DNA of 64,000 nt from Candidatus Nezhaarchaeota archaeon. Lineage in GTDB: Archaea > Thermoproteota > Methanomethylicia > Nezhaarchaeales > WYZ-LMO8. Below are positions 17,060 to 26,306 of this stretch, piece by piece. The stretch's first letter is position 1. Each line of letters starts with the position of its first letter. A model generated the notes under the pieces. It had not been told where the DNA came from. It saw only the letters and a program-made list of their open reading frames with translations, and ran no database searches. The position numbers and the translations under genes are program-made. The stretch lies in contig JANXDO010000002.1 in assembly GCA_025059375.1 (NCBI GenBank), forward strand, positions 190,966 to 254,965, written 5' to 3'.

Positions 17060-17899
17060 ATGGTTGAGGTTACGGATAACCACGCTCATGCAAATCCGTT
17101 GAGGGGCTTGGGCTTTCTAGAAGTGGGAAGGAGGTTCAGGGAGGAGGGTGGCATAGCCATCGTCTTCGCCCCATTGCCATCATGGCACTACTCTATTACG
17201 ATAAGCTCACCGGAAGGTTTTAAGAGGGTCTATGAGGTTGTTTTGAGAGGTGTTGAAGAGGCTTTAGATTATCTTAAGGCATTGGCTGTTCTAGGCGTTC
17301 ATCCAGCTGAAATAGTTAGCCTCACAGAGGTCTTTGGAGCTGAGAAAGCTCAAGAAATTGCCAAGAAGGCCATGGACATGGCCGGTGAGTACGTAAGTAA
17401 TGGACTTGCAATTGGTCTCGGAGAAGTGGGTAGACCTCACTACAAAGCCCCTGAAGTTGCAGTAAGAGTCTGCAATGAAGTTCTAGAATACTCTCTTGAA
17501 TTGGCTAAAGATCTCTCATGTCCGGTACACTTGCACCTAGAAAGAGGTGATGAGGGCTTAAAGGACGTTATGAAGAAAGTTCAAAGCGTGGGGATTAATC
17601 CTAGCTTGGTGGTCATTCACCATGCTGAACCTAAGATCATAGGTAGATGTGGAGGGCTGACCCCATCAATACCTCGTAGAGGAAGGAACTTAGAGAAAGC
17701 ATTTATGAGGAAGAAGCTTAACTTCGTTGTTGAGAGCGACTTCATAGATGACCCTAAAAGACCGGGGGTCGTGGCCTATCCATGGACCATAGCACTAGAC
17801 ATAGCCTGGATGATCAGGCAAGGTCTTGCGAGTGAAGACGGGGTTTATAAGGTCTTCATAGAAAACTTTGAGAAGCTATATCACGTAAGAATTCATTAA
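17060..17899 (+). CDS. TatD-like metal-dependent hydrolase
   Basis: Predicted TIM-barrel amidohydrolase of the TatD family. Metal ligands are apparent: the HxH of TDNHAHANP at the N-terminus, GEVGRPHY (Glu), PVHLHLER (His), VIHHAEPK (His) and ESDFIDDP (Asp). TatD enzymes include nucleases, but archaeal relatives are often uncharacterised hydrolases. I start at ATG 17060 (MVEVTDNHAHA); the open frame reaches back to 16961, but those 33 residues look like non-coding translation and overlap the divergent elp3 promoter. 279 residues. Substrate unknown. Confidence 0.8.
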   Translation: MVEVTDNHAHANPLRGLGFLEVGRRFREEGGIAIVFAPLPSWHYSITISSPEGFKRVYEVVLRGVEEALDYLKALAVLGVHPAEIVSLTEVFGAEKAQEIAKKAMDMAGEYVSNGLAIGLGEVGRPHYKAPEVAVRVCNEVLEYSLELAKDLSCPVHLHLERGDEGLKDVMKKVQSVGINPSLVVIHHAEPKIIGRCGGLTPSIPRRGRNLEKAFMRKKLNFVVESDFIDDPKRPGVVAYPWTIALDIAWMIRQGLASEDGVYKVFIENFEKLYHVRIH

Positions 17900-17916
17900 A
17901 AATAAGGTGATGGGGG

Positions 17917-18414
17917 TTATTTACCGAACTTCCTCTTAAGGAGCTCAAGAGCTCCTCCAGCTAATAGAATCTCTAGCATCATCGGTGGCAGGGGCTTAGC
18001 CTTAAGTGTTAACCCCTTAGTAAGGTTCTTAACATCACCTGTTGAGAAGTCAGCTTCTAGAATATCACCATCATTGAAAGCTTTAGATACACCTTCACAA
18101 ATGAGCACTGGTAGTCCTATGCTTATAGCGTTTCTAAAGAATATCCTCGCAAAGCTTTCAGCTATGATGGCCGCTATTCCAACCTCCTTTAATGCTCTTG
18201 GAGCTTGTTCTCTGCTAGAGCCACAACCAAAGTTTCTTCCTGCAACTATCACATCTCCCGGCTTAACGAGCTTAGTGAACTCTGGATTTATGGGTTCTAG
18301 GACGTGCAGCTTTAATTGGTCCATTGGCAGGCTTAAGTACTTGCCCGGTGTTATGACGTCCGTGTCGATATTATCTCCAAGCTTCCAGACTCTCCCCCTA
18401 ACCTTTATGGTCAT
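17917..18414 (-). CDS. leuD: Small (swivel) subunit of 3-isopropylmalate dehydratase/homoaconitase family
   Basis: Small subunit of a two-subunit hydro-lyase in the aconitase family. GDNIDTDVITPGKYL opens the domain and GRNFGCGSSREQAPRAL is the conserved swivel motif carrying the active-site serine region. The loop after GKYL reads SLPMD. This loop helps set substrate choice: homoaconitase small subunits carry an Arg there (YLRT), which is absent here, so isopropylmalate or a related substrate is more likely. It overlaps leuC by 4 bp, so the two are translationally coupled. The dehydrogenase at 1732 could act on the product. Confidence 0.87.
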   Translation of the reverse strand: MTIKVRGRVWKLGDNIDTDVITPGKYLSLPMDQLKLHVLEPINPEFTKLVKPGDVIVAGRNFGCGSSREQAPRALKEVGIAAIIAESFARIFFRNAISIGLPVLICEGVSKAFNDGDILEADFSTGDVKNLTKGLTLKAKPLPPMMLEILLAGGALELLKRKFGK

Positions 18415-19691
18415 CGTCCCTCACCCCCCATAAGCCTCCTGGGATCCGTTATCTCACCTGTCACTGCTGAGGCGGCTACTACGTATGGTGAGGCAAGGTA
18501 TATTTCTGCCTTTGGGCTGCCCATCCTGCCCTTGAAGTTTCTGTTTGAAGAGCTTATGCACCTCTCTCCCTCAGTTAATAGTCCTAGGTGTGTTCCCATA
18601 CAAGGACCACACGTAGGGTTGCACACAACTGCTCCAGCATTAATCAGTACCTCAATTATACCAGCTTTCAAGGCTTCGAGGTACACTCTCCTAGATGCTG
18701 GAATAACTATCATTCTGACAGATGGATTAACTTTCCTGCCCCTAAGTATCTCGGCTGCAGCTGCTAGATCCTCAAATCTGCCGTTTGTGCAAGAGCCCAA
18801 GAAGGCTTGATCTATCTTTATCCCCTCTGCCTTGCTTACTGGCCTAACGTTATCAACACTGTGGGGGAACGCTACTTGCGGCTCCAGATCACTAACATCG
18901 AGCTCATATAACCTCTCGTATATCGCGTCGGGGTCTGAGTATAGTGGAGTGAAGGGCTTAGTCGTTCTCCCTTTAACATACTCTATTACCTTCTCGTCAG
19001 GAGCCATTAAAGCGAACTTAGCACCAAGTTCCATAGCCATGTTCGATATCGTCATCCTCGACGATACGCTCATATCCCTTATGGTTGGACCCTCAAACTC
19101 GATAGATTTGTATTGAGCGACTTCTGTACCGTACCTCCCAGCTATGTAGAGTATCACGTCCTTCGACATAACATATCTCGGGAGGGAGCCCTTAATGTAG
19201 AACCTTATCGTTTCAGGAACTCTAAACCATAACTCACCGGTAACCCATACCACTGCCATGTCCGTAGTGCCTATCCCTGTCCCTCCAGCTCCGAATGCAC
19301 CATAAGTGGTTGTGTGGGAGTCTGTTCCAACAATTAATTCTCCAGGTCTGACGTGTCCAAGTTCCGGCATCACTTGGTGGCATATCCCTTCCTTTATATC
19401 GTAAAAGTACTTTATCCCATGCCTCCTGACAAACTCTCTAACTTTCTTGTGCATTGTTGCAGTCAGCTCTGTGGGTGCTGGAGCCCAGTGGTCAAATAAT
19501 ATTACGATCCTCTCGGGATCCCAAACTCTATCTATGCCCACCTTCATGAGCTCATCTATAACCCAAGCAGCGCCTTCATGCGCCATTGCGACGTCGATCT
19601 TAGCAGTCACGTAGTCTCCAGCTGCTACCTCCTTATTTCCGGATGCTCTAGCAAGGATCTTTTCAGCCAATGTCATGGGCACGGTAACCAC
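18411..19691 (-). CDS. leuC: Large subunit of 3-isopropylmalate dehydratase/homoaconitase family
   Basis: [4Fe-4S] catalytic subunit that isomerises hydroxy-di/tricarboxylates. GTDSHTTTYGAFGAGGTGIGTTD, FLGSCTNGR (first cluster Cys) and NPTCGPCMG (the other two cluster Cys) are all present, and SSNRNFKGRMG is the substrate-binding segment. At 426 residues it is the archaeal/bacterial two-subunit type. Start is GTG 19691 or ATG 19676. Together with leuD it forms a two-gene operon read towards the TatD-like gene. Leucine synthesis is the simplest role; no leuA-type synthase is in the window, so 2-oxoadipate or citramalate pathways remain possible. Confidence 0.88.
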   Translation of the reverse strand: MVTVPMTLAEKILARASGNKEVAAGDYVTAKIDVAMAHEGAAWVIDELMKVGIDRVWDPERIVILFDHWAPAPTELTATMHKKVREFVRRHGIKYFYDIKEGICHQVMPELGHVRPGELIVGTDSHTTTYGAFGAGGTGIGTTDMAVVWVTGELWFRVPETIRFYIKGSLPRYVMSKDVILYIAGRYGTEVAQYKSIEFEGPTIRDMSVSSRMTISNMAMELGAKFALMAPDEKVIEYVKGRTTKPFTPLYSDPDAIYERLYELDVSDLEPQVAFPHSVDNVRPVSKAEGIKIDQAFLGSCTNGRFEDLAAAAEILRGRKVNPSVRMIVIPASRRVYLEALKAGIIEVLINAGAVVCNPTCGPCMGTHLGLLTEGERCISSSNRNFKGRMGSPKAEIYLASPYVVAASAVTGEITDPRRLMGGEGR

Positions 19692-20220
19692 CCCAATACA
19701 TCATCTCAGAGGATACTCTACTGATTAACTAATGGTTATTTAAGTGTTACCGGAGGTCTATGAAAGTAGAGTAACTGAGATTGGATTCTATTAGGCGGGC
19801 AGTTCATGAGGAGCGTGTATCGCAGCTTAATTAAAGTTGACCTTATGTGAGTGCATTGAGCTTAATGAGGTAAGGTTGATGGTCAATAGCTCTGAGGATT
19901 TAGGCTTAGCATTATGACATTACATTACCCATGGACTATGGGCTTAAGCAAGGTTAAACCGTAATAAGGGTAGGTAGATGGCTTGAACATTGCCTCATAG
20001 AATGTTCTAAGTGATTATGGTGATTACAAGCATGTTTATGATGGCCACGACATGCCTCTTCATTGAGTGATAATTTGGATGGAGGACTTTTATAGGACGT
20101 ACAAGTTAATGGCTCTTTGAGTGCCTACTTATTAGAGCTCACTTCGGGCTCAAAAGCTATAGTGCTTGTAGGCTACCTTTATATTGGGAAGGAGGTTACA
20201 GATATGATGGTTGATTCCGC
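19692..20220. other. 529-bp intergenic region before the mre11 operon
   Basis: I see no intact gene. A frame around 20020-20130 reads protein-like pieces (DYGDYKHVYDGHDMPLH, then WMEDFYRTYKLMAL after one stop), which may be a decayed gene, but short runs like this also arise by chance. GGAGGT at 20191 and a seven-codon ORF lie at the right end (separate entry). Confidence 0.3.
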
Positions 20221-20227
20221 TTGTTAA
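20191..20227 (+). promoter_or_regulatory. Ribosome site and seven-codon ORF overlapping the mre11 TTG start
   Basis: GGAGGT at 20191-20196 lies 7 bp before ATG 20204, which opens ATG-ATG-GTT-GAT-TCC-GCT-TGT-TAA. Its stop (20225-20227) overlaps the TTG start of mre11 at 20221 in another frame. The ribosome site is poorly placed for the TTG (24 bp away) but ideal for the mini-ORF. This fits termination-reinitiation coupling. Confidence 0.4.
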
Positions 20228-21420
20228 TAGCTCACGTAAGCGATAGTCATTTGGGTTATAGACAGTATGGGCTTCTAGAGAGGGAGAAAGATCTCTACTC
20301 TTGTTTTGAGGAAGCTATAGGTAAGGCTCTCGAGGATCACGTGGACGTTGTTGTTCATAGCGGTGATCTCTTCCATTATCCTAGCCCACCACCTCAAGCT
20401 TACAGATCGGCTATAAGAGCTCTTAAGAAGCTTAAGCATCGCGGCATACCTTTCCTCTGCGTTATGGGCCAACATGATAGACCCAAGGTTCAGGCACTAC
20501 CTCCTCTAACAGTTCTCGAGGATATGGACCTCTTAATCCACATATCCCCCGATAAGCCATACGTGAGCGGCGACTTCAGCGCTGTCGGATTGGACTACAT
20601 GAAGAAGCAGACCATTAAAGAAAAGTTACAGAAGGTTAAAGCCTTGACTAAAAGAAGCGTATTGGTTGCGCACGTTCTTGTTAAAGAGGTTTCACCTTTT
20701 GGTGACGTTTCAATTCATGAGCTTCCTCGCGGCTTTAGCTACTACGCTCTAGGCGACTACCACATATTTAAGAAGTTCAAAGTCCACGAATTCATGGCTA
20801 CGTACTCCGGTTCAACTGAGGTCATCTCATTGAATGATGTGACTAGTGAAGGAAAGGGCTTCTGCATTGTTGACTTGTCAAGAGATGATGTGGAGGTGCA
20901 CTTCGTTAAACTTGAGGGGGTTAGACCTAGGTTAATAGAGCACGTTGAGTTCGAGAAAGTTAAGGAGGAGGTCTCAAAGATCATCTCTCGAGCCTTAGCC
21001 ATGAACATAAAGCCAATAATTCACTTGTTTGTGAAGAATGTCGGGGCCAAGAGGAGTGAGTTAAGTAAGATTAGGGAGGAGCTATTAAAGGTCAGCCTGA
21101 AGACAGAGATAACGGTGGAGGAAGAGGTCGCTCAGCTGGTATCTAGCACTAGAACATCATTTAGTGGTGTTGAGGATGCCATTAAGAGTCTAGGATTAAA
21201 CATTGGCAATCTGGTTCTTGAGATTTATAGAGCGTTTAAGAGTGGCGATCTTCACAATGAGCTTGAAAGAGTGTTGAAGTCCGGTGAGTGGATTAATTGG
21301 ACTGAACAGACAAAGATCGAAGTTCAACCAATCAAGCCATTAGGACCGGCTGACATGATGAGGAAAACCAAGAGTACAACCCTCTTAGGGTGGATGAAGC
21401 GTGATAGTAGAGAAGCTTGA
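20221..21420 (+). CDS. mre11: Mre11 DNA repair nuclease
   Basis: Manganese-dependent nuclease of the Mre11-Rad50 complex that processes double-strand breaks with NurA and HerA. Phosphoesterase motifs are visible: HVSDSHLGYRQYG at the N-terminus, VVHSGDLFHYP near 45-55, GQHDRP (usually GNHD) near 90, VLVAHVLV and LGDYHIFKK. The TTG at 20221 is the first codon after a stop and gives exactly the conserved start of the family. The C-terminal part is the capping/Rad50-binding region. It overlaps rad50 by 20 bp. Soluble, nucleoid-associated. Confidence 0.93.
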   Translation: MLIAHVSDSHLGYRQYGLLEREKDLYSCFEEAIGKALEDHVDVVVHSGDLFHYPSPPPQAYRSAIRALKKLKHRGIPFLCVMGQHDRPKVQALPPLTVLEDMDLLIHISPDKPYVSGDFSAVGLDYMKKQTIKEKLQKVKALTKRSVLVAHVLVKEVSPFGDVSIHELPRGFSYYALGDYHIFKKFKVHEFMATYSGSTEVISLNDVTSEGKGFCIVDLSRDDVEVHFVKLEGVRPRLIEHVEFEKVKEEVSKIISRALAMNIKPIIHLFVKNVGAKRSELSKIREELLKVSLKTEITVEEEVAQLVSSTRTSFSGVEDAIKSLGLNIGNLVLEIYRAFKSGDLHNELERVLKSGEWINWTEQTKIEVQPIKPLGPADMMRKTKSTTLLGWMKRDSREA

Positions 21421-23767
21421 GCTAAAAGATTTTCTCTCGCACAAGGAGACCGCGATAAGTTTTGGGAGGGGATTAACAGCAATAATAGGGCCTAACGGAG
21501 CTGGAAAATCCTCTCTCATTGAGGGCATAGTATACTCTCTATTCCAAGATAGCTTTAGGAATCTCAGAGGAGGTACTAAGGATTCATTGAAGAGGATAGG
21601 GGCGAGAAGTGCTTTCGTTAAGTTGACGTTTAACGTGGCAGGAAGAAGGTTTAAAGTTGAAAGATTCATAGGGGCTAGTACTGCAGATTGCCTATATGAA
21701 GAGGATAAGTTGATTGCAACTCAAGCTTCAGTCGTAGACAAGAAGACCCTTGAAATCCTTGGCATACCAAGGAAGGAGGCCTACCTGAATACCGTTGTCG
21801 TCAAGCAGGGTGAGCTTGAAAATGTCCTTGAAGCCTTCACGAAGGCAAGTGGAAGAGAGGACTTATTGAGGGCTATGGGGTTCAAGGAGCTTGAAGACAT
21901 AGCTGAAGCCCTTAAGGAAGAGCGTGGCAGCTTCGAGAAAAAATACATGGACCTGATGTTGGAGGCTTCAAAACTAGAGAGTCTAAAGAAGCAGATGGAG
22001 AAGCAGATGGATGAGTTACGAAGATTGGATGACGAGAGGGTTAAGGTCCTTGAGAACCTTAAGGTTTTAGAGAAGGGATTGTCGTATATCGACAAGACCT
22101 TAGCTGACTTACCTGAGAGCTTGGAGAGCAACTTAAGCAGCTTACAGGCGAGATACTATGAGTTGAGGAGCTCAGTAGAGCTTGTAGATGGTGAGCTAAA
22201 TAGACTTAAGCAGCGGTTAGAGGACATACAAAGACTTAAAAAAGAGTTGGAGGGCTTAAGGTCAGTATTAGGCTTTAAGGAAAAGCTTAATTACTTACTG
22301 AGGATCTCAGAGAAGGCCATAACGATTTACTCAAGACTCGAGCAGCTAAGGTCAGCGATACATGAACTTGAAGAGGGCATTAATAACAAGCTTAGGTTCT
22401 TGGCTCAAGTACTGCAATGTCCTCCAGACGTTGACCTAGTCATGAAAGCTTACGAAGATTTAAGGGCTAAGATCAAGCAGAAGGAGAGCTTGACTAGTGG
22501 TCTGAGGACTGTGATTGAAGAGAAAAGAGCTATGTTAAGTAGTTTAGAGAGAAGCGGTGAGTCTTGTCCCCTATGTGGAGCCAAGCTAACCGATGAAGCC
22601 AAATCGAGAGTTCGTGAAAAGCTCGAAAGGGAGGTGAAGGAGGCAGCTTTAGAGCTTGAGAGGGAGAGCATGATACTGAGCGATCTTAGGGGTCTACTAG
22701 GTAAGGTTGAGAAAGTAAACGTTGTTGGATTAATTGACGAACTTAACATGCTGAGCGAGAAGAGGATGAGGGGCAATGAGGAGGAGAGGAGGTACCTTGA
22801 CTGTATGAGCGATGTCAATAGGGTCTTGGAAGAGATATTGAACAGCGACGTTAGCGGTGATATTACGTCTAGATTGAGGGAGCTAATTAATGTCGTGGAA
22901 TTACCCTCCGAGGTCATAAAGATTGTTAGGGAGTTAGCAGACTTTACTGGTAGGGTTGAGGGTAGGGCTGAGGAGCTTAGCAAGGCTATTCTAGAGGAGG
23001 TCGATGTTAAGGATAGGATTAGGGAGCTGGAGGATAAGAAGGCTAGCACGCTTAACGAGGTTGCACGTCTTGAGAAAGAAATTGAGGAAGTTAGGAGGAA
23101 AGTGGATGCGAGGAGGAAGCTCATCGAGGAGAGGAACAAGATAGAGAGGCAAATAGCTGAGAGTAGAGGGAGGCTTTCGAGTATTGAGGAGAGCATTAAG
23201 AGGAGCAGAGCTGTTATTGATGAGCTTAAAGAACTCTACAGGAAGGCAGAAGAAGCTGAGCGTGAAGCTGCGAGGATAAGGAGCTTCATGGAGTTCATAG
23301 ACTTCTTGAGGACTAAAGTTTTCGGCAAGGATGGGCTCGTAGCGAAGCAACTTCGAGTAGCTTATAGAGCAAAGCTTGATAGCGAAGTCAACAATTACCT
23401 ATCAAGGTTCGGAATGGACTTTGAGGTTGAATTTGATGAGCAGTTAAACCTCAAGGTTAAGCTTAGAGGCGAGGAGAGAGACATTAATAACCTAAGTGGA
23501 GGGGAGAGGGCTGTACTTGCCCTTTCTACGAGACTTGCCCTAGCTAAAGCTCTTAGTAGCAAGGAGATAGAGCTCCTAATACTAGATGAGCCGACGGCAA
23601 ACCTTGATGTTGATAGGAGGAGGGAGCTAGTTAGAGTCTTAAGGGAATTGACAGACGATGTCCCTCAAGTCATTGTTGTAACCCATGACCCCGAGATTGC
23701 CGAGACGGCCGACCAAGTGTATAGGGTTAAAAAAGTTAGTGGTGTCTCGATTGTGGAGGAGGAATAA
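21401..23767 (+). CDS. rad50: Rad50 DNA double-strand break repair ATPase
   Basis: SMC-like ATPase partner of Mre11. Walker A GPNGAGKSSLIEG is near residue 30, the zinc hook CPLCGAK lies midway at about 388 between long heptad-rich coiled coils, and LSGGERAVLALSTRLALAKAL with LLILDEPTANLDVDRR gives the signature and Walker B motifs at the end. At 788 residues it is somewhat shorter than better-known archaeal Rad50 proteins (about 880), so its coils are shorter. Start GTG 21401 lies inside the mre11 end; stop TAA overlaps the nurA ATG by one base. One tightly coupled operon. Confidence 0.94.
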   Translation: MIVEKLELKDFLSHKETAISFGRGLTAIIGPNGAGKSSLIEGIVYSLFQDSFRNLRGGTKDSLKRIGARSAFVKLTFNVAGRRFKVERFIGASTADCLYEEDKLIATQASVVDKKTLEILGIPRKEAYLNTVVVKQGELENVLEAFTKASGREDLLRAMGFKELEDIAEALKEERGSFEKKYMDLMLEASKLESLKKQMEKQMDELRRLDDERVKVLENLKVLEKGLSYIDKTLADLPESLESNLSSLQARYYELRSSVELVDGELNRLKQRLEDIQRLKKELEGLRSVLGFKEKLNYLLRISEKAITIYSRLEQLRSAIHELEEGINNKLRFLAQVLQCPPDVDLVMKAYEDLRAKIKQKESLTSGLRTVIEEKRAMLSSLERSGESCPLCGAKLTDEAKSRVREKLEREVKEAALELERESMILSDLRGLLGKVEKVNVVGLIDELNMLSEKRMRGNEEERRYLDCMSDVNRVLEEILNSDVSGDITSRLRELINVVELPSEVIKIVRELADFTGRVEGRAEELSKAILEEVDVKDRIRELEDKKASTLNEVARLEKEIEEVRRKVDARRKLIEERNKIERQIAESRGRLSSIEESIKRSRAVIDELKELYRKAEEAEREAARIRSFMEFIDFLRTKVFGKDGLVAKQLRVAYRAKLDSEVNNYLSRFGMDFEVEFDEQLNLKVKLRGEERDINNLSGGERAVLALSTRLALAKALSSKEIELLILDEPTANLDVDRRRELVRVLRELTDDVPQVIVVTHDPEIAETADQVYRVKKVSGVSIVEEE

Positions 23768-24681
23768 TGTCAATATGGGAAGAGGATCTTCAAGAGGTTA
23801 AGAAGGCCGTAGAGGCGCTTCAGCGAAGCAGTAACCATTTCGAGAGAGCTATGAAGTATTGGGTTAAAGTTGAAGAATGGGCTGATATCAATGGCTGTGA
23901 GTTCATAGGTGTTGATGGAAGCTTCACCATCAAATCCTTTAAATACTCCACCCTCTACCTCACGAGAGCAATAGCACTTAGTTCAGCTGTCAATGTCAAG
24001 AAGTCTAAGTCCGAGCTTCTTAATACGGTATATGGCGAGCATGTTAGGCAGCACGCTCAAGCTATCATGGCCTCGCTGGAGGCTGATGTCGCCCTGACGG
24101 CCTTTGAGAAGGTCGAGAGGGGAGGGTCGAGGCCCATAGTGCTCTTCGATGGGAGTCTATCGTACATGATTCTAAGTCACAGTCCAAGGTCTCCACTAAT
24201 TAGGGAGGCGACAATAAAGACGCTTTCATCATTAATTGAGAGGGGCTCGGCCATTTTCATAGCTAAGAGTAGTCATAGTGAGCTATACGAAGCTGGCTTA
24301 CCGGATATGTCCCTCTTTAGCCGCATGCCTATGGGCTATAGCAAGCCGCAAGAAATTAGGATGGCGAAGCTATGTAACATGCCAGAGACGTACCTTAGAC
24401 AAATGGGGTTAGCTTTTAAGCTGATGGACGTGACTGTGTTCTACGCAAAGTTGGTTGAGGGAGGCTCACTACTAAAGTTTGAAGTACCTGGAGCTAGATC
24501 TGAGGAAGAGGTCTATAGGCTGTTGTCCATGATTAAGGCTATCTCACCTAAGGGGTATCCAATCCCGCTTCTTGTTGCCCACGATAACGTTAAGTTAAGC
24601 TCAATGACCTTGAGAAGGATCTTGTCGGTGACCGGCGTCAAAGTCTTGAGCGGGAGGGAGGTCTTAAAGGAGGTGATCTAG
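23767..24681 (+). CDS. nurA: NurA 5'-3' nuclease
   Basis: Nuclease that works with HerA helicase in end resection. The family's first acidic motif is clear (FIGVDGSF near residue 44), followed by VLFDGSLSYMIL with another Asp, and the later PLLVAHDNVKLSSMTLRR. 304 residues is slightly shorter than characterised NurA proteins (about 330-450). Its ATG shares a base with the rad50 stop, and its stop overlaps the herA GTG (TAGTG). This strict coupling argues for equal production of the four proteins. Confidence 0.85.
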   Translation: MSIWEEDLQEVKKAVEALQRSSNHFERAMKYWVKVEEWADINGCEFIGVDGSFTIKSFKYSTLYLTRAIALSSAVNVKKSKSELLNTVYGEHVRQHAQAIMASLEADVALTAFEKVERGGSRPIVLFDGSLSYMILSHSPRSPLIREATIKTLSSLIERGSAIFIAKSSHSELYEAGLPDMSLFSRMPMGYSKPQEIRMAKLCNMPETYLRQMGLAFKLMDVTVFYAKLVEGGSLLKFEVPGARSEEEVYRLLSMIKAISPKGYPIPLLVAHDNVKLSSMTLRRILSVTGVKVLSGREVLKEVI

Positions 24682-26306
24682 TGGAGAAGGAAATAGGATT
24701 AGTTGTAAAGTCCTCACCAGCAACAGTATACGTGATCGCATACGAGGCCCCTCAAGTTGCAAGTTACCTTTATTCTGAGACTCAGGATGTTAAAGCTGTA
24801 ATGGTGGTCACAGGCGTCGAATCAATTGATGAGGCCTTTAGTAGGGCCTTTGACTCCAGTGAGGCGAGAATGATAGCAAAGTATGCTGAGTCTAGCAGAG
24901 CATTAAAGATTATTGTAAGAGCTACCCCTGTCATTGATTTGAAAAGCAAGAAGAGGCCTCAGACACTAATACCACCTCGAACTCCAGTATATGCGGCTTC
25001 ACGAGATGTACTTGAAGAGGCCTTTTCAGTAAGCTATAGCGGCTTCGCGGAATTATACTCTGATTCACCGCCATTAAGTTGGATTAGAATAGGAGTTTTA
25101 AGATCTCATCCGAACGTTGAGGTCAAGGTTAACGTCGATGCTATACTGTCGAAGCACTTGGCCGTTTTAGGTAGTACTGGTAGTGGGAAGAGTAACATGG
25201 TCGCAATCCTCGTTGATAGAATTGCAGGGCTTGGGGGTCAAGTCATAATAATAGATGCTCATGCTGAGTACTCAGACATGAAAGTCATGTCTAGAGGTAG
25301 TAGGCTCATACACTTTAAGGCCAAGATAAATCCATTGAAAATGAGCCCATCAACGCTAGCCTCCATGTTAATATCAGAGCCCGCAGCTACCAAGCAGAGA
25401 AGCATTCTGAGAAAGGCCATAAGAGATTTGAATGCATTGTACTTAGGGACAGGTCACAAGAAGGTTGAGGCTGAGGGGACTATTGAGGCTCTAGTCAAAA
25501 GAGCAGATGGAGAGCTAGAACTTGACGTTGAAGAGTCAAGTGGTAAGAGGTACTTAAAGGGGCTATACGCGAAGGTCATGGATCTAAGGGATCGTTTAAG
25601 GGAAGACATTGGGAAGAGAGTCTTCGAAGACGTACTCTTTAAGATTGGGAGAACTATAGAAGAAGACTACGACGTGTACAGTACTGATGAGGTGGATCCT
25701 GTTGATCAGCTGGGACCTGGCACAATAGTTGATGTTGATATCTCGCCTTTACCTGATGCGGTCAGAGACGAGGTTGTTGCCTACGTCTGTAGGCAGGTAC
25801 TTCAGAAAGCCATGACGAGGAAGCTACTACCAACATTAATTGTCCTTGAGGAAGCTCACCTCTACTTGAAGAGTGGCCACGACACTCCAGCTAAGCAAGC
25901 CATAGAAAGGATAGCTAGAGAGGGTAGGAAGTATGGTGTTGGGTTACTAGTTGTATCTCAGAGACCTAGAGGTCTTGATCCTGATGTATTAAGCCAGATA
26001 AACAGCTTATGCATCTTAAGGATCATGCAGCCTGAGGATCAGAACTATGTTAAGCAGTATAGTGAGTGGCTCACGGAGGAAATGATAGCTGCCCTACCAA
26101 CCCTAGAGAGGGGAGAAGCAATACTCGTTGGAGAATGGGTCAGAATGCCGGTCGCTGTGTTGATAGATAAGCATGAGGGCAAAAGGAGAGGCGCTACATT
26201 AAGCGCGACAAAGACGTGGATTAAAGCAAAGCAAGATGTTGCTGAGCAGTTGAGGAGGGAAGATGAGGAGGAGGCTATGATTAAGAGTGCAAAGGATATT
26301 TTCTAA
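24681..26306 (+). CDS. herA: HerA bipolar DNA translocase/helicase
   Basis: Hexameric FtsK-like ATPase that drives resection with NurA. An N-terminal HAS-barrel region is followed by Walker A VLGSTGSGKSNMVA near residue 168, Walker B LIVLEEAHLYLK near 385, and the sensor/arginine-finger region GREGRKYGVGLLVVSQRPRG. DAHAEYSDM is typical of HerA. 541 residues fits the family. It closes the mre11 operon and its last 4 bp overlap the convergent bax1 gene. Confidence 0.93.
   Translation: MEKEIGLVVKSSPATVYVIAYEAPQVASYLYSETQDVKAVMVVTGVESIDEAFSRAFDSSEARMIAKYAESSRALKIIVRATPVIDLKSKKRPQTLIPPRTPVYAASRDVLEEAFSVSYSGFAELYSDSPPLSWIRIGVLRSHPNVEVKVNVDAILSKHLAVLGSTGSGKSNMVAILVDRIAGLGGQVIIIDAHAEYSDMKVMSRGSRLIHFKAKINPLKMSPSTLASMLISEPAATKQRSILRKAIRDLNALYLGTGHKKVEAEGTIEALVKRADGELELDVEESSGKRYLKGLYAKVMDLRDRLREDIGKRVFEDVLFKIGRTIEEDYDVYSTDEVDPVDQLGPGTIVDVDISPLPDAVRDEVVAYVCRQVLQKAMTRKLLPTLIVLEEAHLYLKSGHDTPAKQAIERIAREGRKYGVGLLVVSQRPRGLDPDVLSQINSLCILRIMQPEDQNYVKQYSEWLTEEMIAALPTLERGEAILVGEWVRMPVAVLIDKHEGKRRGATLSATKTWIKAKQDVAEQLRREDEEEAMIKSAKDIF

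Noticed and set aside
22450-23196. Long antisense open frame inside rad50 (248 residues)
   Set aside because: It is very rich in Ser and Leu, as expected from the reverse of a Glu/Lys/Arg-rich coiled coil, and resembles no protein.
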